Shown here: positions 1 through 5,618 of the stretch, piece by piece | Layout: each line of letters opens with the position of its first letter | Numbering within the stretch: the first letter of the stretch is position 1 | Origin: an uncultured Alphaproteobacteria bacterium | Lineage (GTDB): Bacteria; Pseudomonadota; Alphaproteobacteria; Micavibrionales; Micavibrionaceae | Assembly (NCBI GenBank): GCA_937128575.1 | Contig: CAKZMN010000210.1 | Location: 1 to 5,794, forward strand | Length of the DNA: 5,794 bases | Direction: 5' to 3' | Program-made: the position numbers and the translations under genes | The notes under the pieces: generated by a model | Told to the model about the DNA's origin: nothing | Seen by the model: the letters and a program-made list of their open reading frames with translations, nothing else | The model's database searches: none

Positions 1-955
1 TTGAAAACTCATCGGGCAAATCAATTTCGAAAGATACGCGTTCTTCGGTACCCGGATGAATGAATGATAGCGCATAGGCCTGCAAAGCCTGACGAGGAAA
101 CTTCATAATTTTAGCAATATCACCGGGCGGGTATTCCGCGCGCCTCAACGCCCCCTGCACCGCCGTTGGTTGCGGGCCATAGGCCGGATCACCGACAAGC
201 GGATATTTAACATGCGCCATATGAACACGAATTTGATGCGTGCGCCCGCTCTCTAATTTACACTCCAACAGCGAAAACTCATCGCGGTAACGCTCCAAAA
301 TCTGGTAATAGGTCTTGGCCGCGCGCCCCTCTTCCTCATTCACCGCCATCTTTAAACGGTTGCCCTTATGACGCGCAATCGCCATATCAACGCTGCCCTT
401 GGGCGGCATCGGCACACCAAGAACCAGCGCCTTATATTTACGGCTAAGACTTCGATCCTCTAACTGCGCCGATAATCCCTTATGCGCCATATCGTTTTTC
501 GCCACCACCATCAAACCCGACGTGTCTTTATCAAGGCGATGAACAATCCCCGGACGCATAACCCCGCCAATGCCCGACAATTCATCGCCGCAATGATGAA
601 GCAGCGCATTAACCAGCGTGCCATCATGATTACCCGCCCCCGGATGCACCACCAGCCCCGCAGGCTTGTTCAGCACAATCAAATCTTTATCTTCAAAAAC
701 AATATCCAACGGAATGTCTTGCGGAATGGGATCGGCCGAGACCGGCGGCGGCACACGCAGCTCAACCTTGTCCCCTTCTTCCAACTTAGAAGAGGCTGCC
801 TTAAGCGGCATATTATTCAACCGCACATGACCACCATCAATTAGACCCTTAATGCGCGAGCGCGATAGATCATCACAAAGCGCGCTGAGCGCCTTATCAA
901 TGCGCTGCCCCACTTGTTCGCCGCTTATAAAAAAACAGCTCGTATCGTTTGTCAT
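1..955 (-). CDS. rluD: RluD-like 23S rRNA pseudouridine synthase (partial, 3' end off the left edge)
   Basis: RluA-family pseudouridine synthase. E. coli RluD isomerises uridines of 23S rRNA helix 69 (1911/1915/1917), and this protein is probably its cytoplasmic counterpart. I translated 318 codons without a stop. An S4-type RNA-binding domain lies at about residues 16-62 (QRIDKALSAL, then SRIKGLIDGGHVRLN). The catalytic domain starts near residue 85 (DLIVLNKPAGLVVHPG at 91-106). The catalytic motif HRLDKDTSGL is at 139-148 with D142 as nucleophile, and GRTHQIRVH is at 237-245. E. coli RluD is 326 aa, so only a few C-terminal residues should be missing. The ATG at 955 has a weak GAGTGG upstream. 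An in-frame ATG at 970 (adding MSGLK) would overlap the upstream stop as ATGA. The gene is therefore coupled to the secreted-protein gene just upstream. RluD rather than another RluA paralogue is inferred from the S4 domain plus the catalytic context. Confidence 0.93.
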   Translation of the reverse strand, partial: MTNDTSCFFISGEQVGQRIDKALSALCDDLSRSRIKGLIDGGHVRLNNMPLKAASSKLEEGDKVELRVPPPVSADPIPQDIPLDIVFEDKDLIVLNKPAGLVVHPGAGNHDGTLVNALLHHCGDELSGIGGVMRPGIVHRLDKDTSGLMVVAKNDMAHKGLSAQLEDRSLSRKYKALVLGVPMPPKGSVDMAIARHKGNRLKMAVNEEEGRAAKTYYQILERYRDEFSLLECKLESGRTHQIRVHMAHVKYPLVGDPAYGPQPTAVQGALRRAEYPPGDIAKIMKFPRQALQAYALSFIHPGTEERVSFEIDLPDEFS

Positions 956-966
956 TTTTAAACCAC

Positions 967-2328
967 TCATTCTTGGGGGCTAAAGCGGCGAATGCACGGA
1001 TCGCTATAGGGATCACTGGCGGCGCCAACCAAAACCCATCCCTCAACGCTGCGCACGGTTTGCACATTATCGGTCAAGGCATCTTCTATTTGATACGCCA
1101 TTTTGGTGGAGCCGATAATCACCCGCTCCCCGTTTGCGCCGCTAATAAGCTGCGCACCATCTGTGCCTTCACCATTGAAATATTCGTCACTAATAAACAA
1201 TTGCCCGCGTGGATTAATCGTCAGCAGGCGCACATAATCCTGATCAAAATTCTCGTTGGGTTGCCCCTCCAGCATGACAGAAATCAAGCCATCCTCATTG
1301 ATCATCAAATCCTCAGCAGAGAAATCAGCATCACCGGTATAATAACGCTGCCAACCAATGTCGCCGCTATCCGCGCCAATGGCCCTCACCCACCCGGCAG
1401 AGCCCTCATCATGCCCGTCCGATGGTTTTGCAACGCCCGCAACAATCACGTAACGCCCAAATAATTCTGCTGATTTATTAATCTCCGCCGCGCTACCTCT
1501 GGAATATTGGCGCTGCCAATCTACGCCTGCTTGTTCATTCAAACGCATAACCCATCCGGCTTTTCGACCATTGGTGCTGCGTATATATCCAGTCGCGATA
1601 TAATAATTATCCCCCGCCGGCGCAATGCTCAAAACCTTGTTCTCCGCCCCCGGTAAAAAGGCCGGGCCAAAAATCACTTTGCCCGTGGGCGTAATTTTAT
1701 AAATCACCGCATGCGGGCTCTGCCCCTGCACTTTGCCGCGTCCTTCATTCTTATAAGACGGATCAACAAAATGCGTCACCAGCATAAAATTCTTACCATC
1801 ATGCGCGGGTATAATGTCCTGCGCGCTCACGTTTGATTTGCGGTCTTTAACGCTATACGCCTTAATCAACGCGCCTTCCTTATCAAACTTACCCAGCCAC
1901 ACATGGCCGGTGCCCTTGGCGTTTACAACATTCCCCAAAACCATCAAATGATCACCAATCGGCAGCATCTTCACAACACTGCGCAGCCCCTTAATATCGT
2001 GGGCTTTCTCCCATTTCATGCGGCCATTGCGGCCATGCCCCACCAAAATCAGTTTCACATCTGGCGCGCTTTCGCTAAAGCGCTCCCCCACAGTGATCAA
2101 CATTTCCGGTGCATCAAACAGCCCAGAGACAAAGCGCTCACCAGTTTCCTTTTCTCCATAAAGCGCATCCCAAACATTGTACGACCCAATGGTTGGCGGA
2201 TCCATTTTGAAAATCAATTCGTAATCAACATTACAATTTTGCGCGCGCGCCTGATCGCCCAAAGTCAGGGCAAAGATAAACACCATCATTAAGAGAGAAA
2301 TATATCTGTTGGTCATTATGCGTATCAT
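967..2328 (-). CDS. Secreted beta-propeller-like protein of unknown function
   Basis: I do not recognise a named family. The 453-aa product has a basic start, a hydrophobic core (about residues 9-23) and an ARA-Q signal peptidase I site near residue 29, so it should be exported to the periplasm or beyond. The mature part has loosely repeated units of about 45-60 residues, with phrases such as 'GWVMRLNEQAGVDWQRQY', 'GWVRAIGADSGDIGWQRYY' and 'DYVRLLTINPRGQLFISDEY', each followed by a hydrophobic strand ending in Gly. This W..(Y)...G pattern is typical of beta-propeller blades. The only two cysteines are C32, just after the cleavage site, and C445, nine residues from the end. No catalytic motif is visible. 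Start at 2328 chosen for a GAG about 6 bases upstream; ATG at 2316 (MTNRY) would also leave a full signal peptide. It heads a minus-strand unit with the pseudouridine synthase gene and is divergent from the glycosyltransferase gene. Confidence 0.85.
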   Translation of the reverse strand: MIRIMTNRYISLLMMVFIFALTLGDQARAQNCNVDYELIFKMDPPTIGSYNVWDALYGEKETGERFVSGLFDAPEMLITVGERFSESAPDVKLILVGHGRNGRMKWEKAHDIKGLRSVVKMLPIGDHLMVLGNVVNAKGTGHVWLGKFDKEGALIKAYSVKDRKSNVSAQDIIPAHDGKNFMLVTHFVDPSYKNEGRGKVQGQSPHAVIYKITPTGKVIFGPAFLPGAENKVLSIAPAGDNYYIATGYIRSTNGRKAGWVMRLNEQAGVDWQRQYSRGSAAEINKSAELFGRYVIVAGVAKPSDGHDEGSAGWVRAIGADSGDIGWQRYYTGDADFSAEDLMINEDGLISVMLEGQPNENFDQDYVRLLTINPRGQLFISDEYFNGEGTDGAQLISGANGERVIIGSTKMAYQIEDALTDNVQTVRSVEGWVLVGAASDPYSDPCIRRFSPQE

Positions 2329-2397
2329 TCTTGGCTCAAGATAAAAAAACAGTCTAAAGTGATTACGAATAAATTAAAAGACAAGCATAGACGAGTT
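2329..2397. promoter_or_regulatory. Divergent intergenic region, likely bidirectional promoter
   Basis: This 69-bp AT-rich gap separates two divergently read genes and must hold promoters for both unless they lie further inside the genes. On the plus strand a weak pair TTGGCT (2331-2336) and TAAAGT (2355-2360), 18 bp apart, could serve the glycosyltransferase. On the minus strand TTGTCT (near 2380) is a possible -35 without a convincing -10. A GTG at 2359 opens the glycosyltransferase frame early, but translation from it would add 13 residues before the conserved MKILIISDAW start. Promoter positions are weak matches only. Confidence 0.35.
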
Positions 2398-3441
2398 ATG
2401 AAGATTCTTATCATCAGTGATGCCTGGCACCCGCAAGTAAACGGCGTTGTGCGCACCTATGAGTATCTCTCACAAGAGCTTGTAAAGGCGGGGCACGTCG
2501 TGGAAATCGTGGGGCCCGCCAGCTTCAAACGCACCATCCCTATGCCCGGATACGCCGAAATCAAACTCGCCATCGCCCCGAAAGGGCAGCTAAAGCACAT
2601 AATAGAGACCGCAAAGGCCGACTACATTCACATCGCAACCGAAGGCCCCCTTGGCTGGGCGGCGCGCAATTACTGCATCAAACATAACTATGAATTCACA
2701 ACCACGTACCACACCCACTTCCCCGATTACGCGGCCAAACGATTTTCCAAATATCTACCGTTTTTATTCAAACCCATCCACGCCATCTGCAGGCATATCG
2801 TCAAAACCTTTCACGCGGGCGCGGAATCAATGTTTGTCGCCACAAAAAGTTTAGAAAAAGAATTAAAAGAGTGGGGCTTTAAAACCCCAATGCAGCCACT
2901 CTCGCGCGGGGCAAATCTAGATATCTTTCACCATGGCACACAAACATTATTCAAAGACCTGCCCAAACCCATTGCCTTATATGTCGGGCGCATCGCCATT
3001 GAAAAAAATATCGAGAGCTTCCTCGCCATGCCATGGAGCGGTTCTAAAATTATCGTCGGCAAGGGGCCTAGCCGCGCCGCGCTAGAAAAACAATATCCAG
3101 AGGCGCATTTCGTCGGCACAAAAACAGGGCAGGAACTGGGCGATCATTACCGCTCCGCCGATATCTTCATATTCCCCTCCCGCACCGATACATTCGGCAT
3201 GGTACTGGTGGAGGCCATGGCCTGCGGCCTACCTGTCGCCGCCTATAATGTGACCGGCCCCAAAGACATCATCACCGAAGATATGCTCGGCGCCCTGACC
3301 GAGGACGACCTATCAACAGCCGCGCAAAAGGCCCTATCACACAGCGCCACAAAGCAGCAGCGCGCCGATTACACAAAGCAGCATTATAGCTGGAAAGCCG
3401 CCAGCGAGCAGTTTCTAAACGGCATCAAAAAACAAGGATAG
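2398..3441 (+). CDS. GT4-family glycosyltransferase (GT-B fold)
   Basis: A cytoplasmic or membrane-peripheral retaining glycosyltransferase that uses a nucleotide sugar; the acceptor cannot be read from the sequence. Residues 1-40 (MKILIISDAWHPQVNGVVRT, then a strand ending EIVGP) are the N-terminal Rossmann half with the glycine-bearing loop. TYHTHFPDY (103-111) and LSRGANLDIF (168-177) are typical of the MgtA/SQD2-like branch. The C-terminal half has LYVGRIAIEKNIE (194-206), VGKGPSR (220-226) and the donor-binding motif FPSRTDTFGMVLVEAMACG (259-277), where the usual E-x7-E reads D264-x7-E272. That substitution is, to my knowledge, normal in this branch, which includes alpha-mannosyl- and glycolipid-forming enzymes. 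The 347-aa length fits. I prefer ATG 2398 over GTG 2359 because the family starts at MKILII. cpdR follows after 10 bp, so the two are probably co-transcribed. A role in glycolipid or envelope polysaccharide synthesis is inference. Confidence 0.92.
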   Translation: MKILIISDAWHPQVNGVVRTYEYLSQELVKAGHVVEIVGPASFKRTIPMPGYAEIKLAIAPKGQLKHIIETAKADYIHIATEGPLGWAARNYCIKHNYEFTTTYHTHFPDYAAKRFSKYLPFLFKPIHAICRHIVKTFHAGAESMFVATKSLEKELKEWGFKTPMQPLSRGANLDIFHHGTQTLFKDLPKPIALYVGRIAIEKNIESFLAMPWSGSKIIVGKGPSRAALEKQYPEAHFVGTKTGQELGDHYRSADIFIFPSRTDTFGMVLVEAMACGLPVAAYNVTGPKDIITEDMLGALTEDDLSTAAQKALSHSATKQQRADYTKQHYSWKAASEQFLNGIKKQG

Positions 3442-3451
3442 AAAGACCCGC

Positions 3452-3817
3452 ATGGCTCACATATTAATCGCCGAAGATGACGCTTCCATGCTGGAGTTTT
3501 TAAGCAAAGCCCTAAGCAAGGCCGGACACAACGTCACCAGCGCCAATGACGGGCTAGAGGCCCTAACTCAGCTTAAAAACAGCGCAGAAAAATTCGACCT
3601 CCTTCTCAGTGATATCGTCATGCCCGGCATGGACGGGGTTGAACTTTCGCAAAAGGCAAAGGACCTATATCCCGGTCTAAAAATCATGTTCATCACCGGC
3701 TTTAACGCCGTCACAATGAATAACCAGCGCCAGCCCGATGCAAACGAAAAAGTCCTGTCCAAACCCTTTCACCTAAAGGATCTCATCGATCAGGTAGAGA
3801 CCCTACTAGCCGCTTGA
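3452..3817 (+). CDS. cpdR: CpdR-type single-domain response regulator
   Basis: A 121-aa stand-alone receiver domain. The active site is complete: acidic E8-D9-D10, phosphoacceptor D54 in LLSDIVMPGMDG, T82 in MFITGF and K104-P105 in VLSKPFHLKDL. The IMFITGFNAV segment, the short insert before 'KVLSKPFHL' and the absence of an output domain match CpdR rather than generic CheY proteins. In Caulobacter, CpdR is phosphorylated through CckA-ChpT. Unphosphorylated CpdR primes ClpXP at the pole for substrate degradation, which in turn controls CtrA turnover. The protein ends LLAA; a C-terminal Ala-Ala is a ClpX-recognised type of end, and Caulobacter CpdR is itself a ClpXP substrate. ATG 3452 is preceded by GAAAGA five bases upstream. 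It probably shares a transcript with the glycosyltransferase gene. Its stop codon overlaps the likely -35 box of the downstream tRNA gene. Orthology is assigned by recognition, not by an alignment. Confidence 0.9.
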   Translation: MAHILIAEDDASMLEFLSKALSKAGHNVTSANDGLEALTQLKNSAEKFDLLLSDIVMPGMDGVELSQKAKDLYPGLKIMFITGFNAVTMNNQRQPDANEKVLSKPFHLKDLIDQVETLLAA

Positions 3818-3842
3818 CTTCAATCCATAGATCACGCATATT
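3814..3842 (+). promoter_or_regulatory. Probable sigma-70-type promoter of tRNA-Val
   Basis: TTGACT (3814-3819, five of six matches to TTGACA) and CATATT (3837-3842, four of six to TATAAT) are separated by exactly 17 bp. The -35 box contains the TGA stop of cpdR. Transcription would start near 3849, giving a leader of about 44 nt before the mature tRNA 5' end. It lies upstream of a stable RNA gene that needs a strong promoter, which supports the call. Confidence 0.5.
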
Positions 3843-3854
3843 CCCGTGACTATT

Positions 3855-3890
3855 TTGTTCAAGAACAACATACACCGATTGTTCGAACAA
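3855..3890. repeat. Twin palindromes forming a long inverted repeat in the tRNA leader
   Basis: TTGTTC-AA-GAACAA (3855-3868) and TTGTTCGAACAA (3879-3890) are each palindromic. Together they form one larger inverted repeat: 3855-3860 pairs with 3885-3890 and 3863-3868 pairs with 3879-3884. This gives 12 base pairs, a two-base AA bulge and a 10-base loop. It ends two bases before the tRNA. No T-run follows, so it does not look like an intrinsic terminator. It could be a precursor-RNA processing hairpin or a double binding site for a dimeric regulator; neither is shown. Confidence 0.6.
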
Positions 3891-3892
3891 AT

Positions 3893-3967
3893 GGGTGGTT
3901 AGCTCAGCGGTAGAGCACTTCCCCGACACGGAAGGGGTCACAGGTTCAATCCCTGTACCACCCACCA
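3893..3967 (+). tRNA. tRNA-Val (anticodon GAC)
   Basis: A complete cloverleaf can be folded by eye. The acceptor stem is GGGTGGT (3893-3899) with ACCACCC (3957-3963). The D stem is GCTC (3902-3905) with GAGC (3913-3916). The anticodon stem is CTTCC (3918-3922) with GGAAG (3930-3934), closing loop CCGACAC with anticodon GAC at 3925-3927. The variable region is GGGTC. The T stem is ACAGG (3940-3944) with CCTGT (3952-3956) around TTCAATC. Discriminator A3964 is followed by encoded CCA (3965-3967). GAC reads GUC and GUU valine codons. All stems are fully paired, so the gene should be functional. It follows cpdR in the same orientation but probably has its own promoter. Confidence 0.97.
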
Positions 3968-4006
3968 TTTCACGCTTTAAAATCACTGATTACCCAAATC
4001 AAAGCA

Positions 4007-4035
4007 TTGCTGAAAATTGCCAAAACAATTATGCT
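4007..4035 (+). promoter_or_regulatory. Candidate promoter of the pseudo-receiver gene
   Basis: TTGCTG (4007-4012) and TATGCT (4030-4035) are 17 bp apart, upstream of the ATG at 4074. Matches to consensus are three of six and four of six. The spacer contains an inverted repeat AATTG-n6-CAATT (4015-4030) that could be an operator or chance. The gene follows a tRNA gene by about 100 bp, so it either has its own promoter or reads through from the tRNA promoter; I see no clear terminator after the tRNA. Confidence 0.25.
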
Positions 4036-4073
4036 TGGAATAGAGCAACGCCCTTATAGAGAATTAAGCGATA

Positions 4074-5099
4074 ATGAAACAAAAATTTAAAGAAGCCAAA
4101 ATACTACTCATCAATGACCACGACGCCTCGCGCAGCATACAATTAAATATTCTCAAAATTTTGGGCTTCACATCAGTAGATTTCGGCTACGAGATGAGTG
4201 ACGGATTTCGCATCTTTAAAGAAGGCAATCACGACGCAATTTTGGCCCCTCTAGAACATGGAAAAAATGATGCTATCGGCCTCGCCAAACTGGTGCGCAC
4301 GGACGCCGGCTCGCCAAACAAGCTCGTCCCAATAATCGCAATTTCAGGCCCGCAAGCTCTGCACTTAATGGACACCGCGCGCGAGGTTGGCATCACAGAT
4401 TTGCTGCAGGCTCCCTATTCAGTAAATGATGTTTCACAAAAGCTAAAACACGCACTCGGCACGCAGCACGAGCAACAACTAGAGCCTATCCCGCAGCCAG
4501 AAGCCGCGCCAGTATCAGAGGCATTACCACCCCCGCCGCAAGCAGCAAAAGAGAGCGCACCAGAACAAGAAGAGGCATTCTCCCTAACAAATATGCTGCT
4601 TGAACATTATATGCGCCATCATGAAATTGTTCTGATGAAGTTAAAATTTGCGCAAAGCGCCACCAAAAAATGTATCGACGATGTGCGCGAGACACATGCC
4701 AAAATCAAAAGCCACGACAACACCAGCATTCACGCCTTCAAAGACTTTGACAAAATGTGGGAAACCATTCTCGAAACATTTATACAAGGCGGAATCTCAG
4801 AAGAAGAATTGTTCAAGATTGAAAAGCTAATAACCAGCGTCCCCAAAGACATAAAGAAGCATTATGATGACCTAAGCGCACAGGACAAAACCTTCTTAAC
4901 ATTGGTTGAGAGCCTAAATTCTAGCGCGTATCAAAAGGCCAAAGAAAGAGTTGAGAAAATACAGAAGCTGCCAAACCCGCTAAACGGCAAAAGCTCAGAA
5001 GATTACGCAGCAATGCCAAGCACCATGCCCACAGCCGAAGCGGCGCAGGGAGAGAAAACCTCCGGTAGTGTCATGTACCAGCCACGCCGCAAGAAATAG
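4074..5099 (+). CDS. Degenerate receiver-domain protein with proline-rich linker and helical C-terminal domain
   Basis: 341 aa in three parts. Residues 8-130 follow the alphaproteobacterial receiver pattern: AKILLINDHDASR, a helix ending KILGF, the LVRTDAGSPNKLVPIIAISG segment, then REVGITDLLQAPYS. Key residues are changed. The acidic pair is N14-D15. The phosphoacceptor position in 'DAILAPLEHG' is P59 (codon 4248-4250). The conserved Lys before Pro is A113. Only the Ser/Thr switch (S91) remains, so it should not be phosphorylated in the usual way. Residues 136-168 form a Pro/Ala/Gln/Glu-rich flexible linker. Residues 169-300 are predominantly helical and charged, unrecognised, with one Cys (C200). 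The tail to 341 is low-complexity and ends in basic PRRKK. There is no DNA-binding or enzymatic output domain that I recognise. A phosphorylation-independent adaptor or scaffold role is inference. AGAGAA ends 10 bases before the start codon. It is convergent with the Hpt-like gene. Confidence 0.85.
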   Translation: MKQKFKEAKILLINDHDASRSIQLNILKILGFTSVDFGYEMSDGFRIFKEGNHDAILAPLEHGKNDAIGLAKLVRTDAGSPNKLVPIIAISGPQALHLMDTAREVGITDLLQAPYSVNDVSQKLKHALGTQHEQQLEPIPQPEAAPVSEALPPPPQAAKESAPEQEEAFSLTNMLLEHYMRHHEIVLMKLKFAQSATKKCIDDVRETHAKIKSHDNTSIHAFKDFDKMWETILETFIQGGISEEELFKIEKLITSVPKDIKKHYDDLSAQDKTFLTLVESLNSSAYQKAKERVEKIQKLPNPLNGKSSEDYAAMPSTMPTAEAAQGEKTSGSVMYQPRRKK

Positions 5100-5116
5100 G
5101 GCGCACCGCTTTATTT
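5094..5116 (+). terminator. Weak hairpin between convergent genes
   Basis: AAATAGGGCG (5094-5103), loop CAC, and CGCTTTATTT (5107-5116) can form a 10-bp stem including two G-U pairs, which exist only in plus-strand RNA. It overlaps the stop codons of both convergent genes. There is no following U-run, and the stem is mostly A-U and wobble pairs, so termination activity is uncertain. It is the only candidate I see in this 15-bp convergent gap. Confidence 0.25.
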
Positions 5117-5618
5117 AAGAATATTTATCAATCGCAATTTGAAGAACTTTTTTGAGCTCTTCCGCTTGCGCAGTTTCATCGCTGCGCAACCTTTCTTCAT
5201 ACGTCACCCACATAACATCCAGATGGGCGCGAAAGATGGTGTGATGCGCTTTCTTATTTAGATCAATCCCGTCACAAAAATTGCGTAGAGATAGACTAAA
5301 GTGATGCATCAGATCATGCTCATAGGTCGAGGTGAGGTCTTTTATATTATTCGCATAATTATAAATACTCTCAATAGCCTTCGCTTGCTCCTCACCAGAG
5401 AGGCCAGCCACACTTTTCCAAGTTTCTTCGATATATTGGATAAGCTCTTTAACTGCAGCAGGGTATTCAGCTTCTTTCTGATCAATTGATTCTTGCGCGC
5501 TTTCTATAACATCAGAAGGAATAAATCCTGTCGCGCCAGACGCAGCAGCAATACCAGCCTTTTTCTTCAGCTTATTGATACGATGATAAATCTCGACATT
5601 ATTAATCTTGGACTTCAT
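5115..5618 (-). CDS. Small helical protein, probable Hpt-like domain lacking the phosphorylatable His
   Basis: 167 aa, predicted mostly alpha-helical, with no signal peptide or membrane segment. Its start (VEIYHRINKLKKKAG, residues 8-22) and C-terminal half resemble a group of alphaproteobacterial Hpt-type proteins, as I recall them, which begin 'VEIY..PN.LK.K.G' and carry 'IFRIAHDIKGQGG.FGYPLVTEI..SLC'. Here that helix reads IYNYANNIKDLTSTYEHDLM (85-104), so the His position is N90 (codon 5349-5351) and the small-residue patch next to it is charged. The helix pairing pattern continues (LSLRNFCDGI, then HHTIFRAHLDVMWVTYEERL). If the family call is right, it cannot act as a phosphotransferase and may only bind receiver domains. 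The ATG at 5618 overlaps the upstream response-regulator gene by 17 bp, implying co-transcription and translational coupling. The sequence is visibly AT-richer than the left of the window. If the Hpt relation fails, it is simply a conserved-looking hypothetical protein. Confidence 0.8.
   Translation of the reverse strand: MKSKINNVEIYHRINKLKKKAGIAAASGATGFIPSDVIESAQESIDQKEAEYPAAVKELIQYIEETWKSVAGLSGEEQAKAIESIYNYANNIKDLTSTYEHDLMHHFSLSLRNFCDGIDLNKKAHHTIFRAHLDVMWVTYEERLRSDETAQAEELKKVLQIAIDKYS

Noticed and set aside
482..844. Plus-strand 120-aa open frame
   Set aside because: It lies wholly inside the pseudouridine synthase gene on the other strand, and its Arg/His/Asn-rich composition is typical of a shadow frame.
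949..1464. Plus-strand 171-aa open frame, and a similar 129-aa one at 1903-2292
   Set aside because: Both are antisense to the signal-peptide-bearing secreted protein, which has coherent repeated blades; the plus frames show no domain or plausible start.
2359..2397. GTG start extending the glycosyltransferase by 13 residues
   Set aside because: The added residues (mostly Lys, Asp, Arg) precede the conserved MKILII start of the GT-B fold, and the stretch overlaps the likely promoter region.
3855..3890. LexA (SOS) box of the alphaproteobacterial GTTC-n7-GTTC type
   Set aside because: GTTC and GAAC words occur, but no pair has the required 7-base spacing as a direct repeat; the arrangement is palindromic instead.
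3855..3890. Intrinsic terminator for cpdR
   Set aside because: The hairpin is AT-rich and followed by the tRNA sequence, not by a T-run.
3783..3986. Minus-strand 67-aa frame containing 'GTGIEPVTPSVSGKCS'
   Set aside because: It is the antisense of the tRNA-Val gene, a well-known false protein in databases; the cloverleaf on the plus strand explains the sequence.
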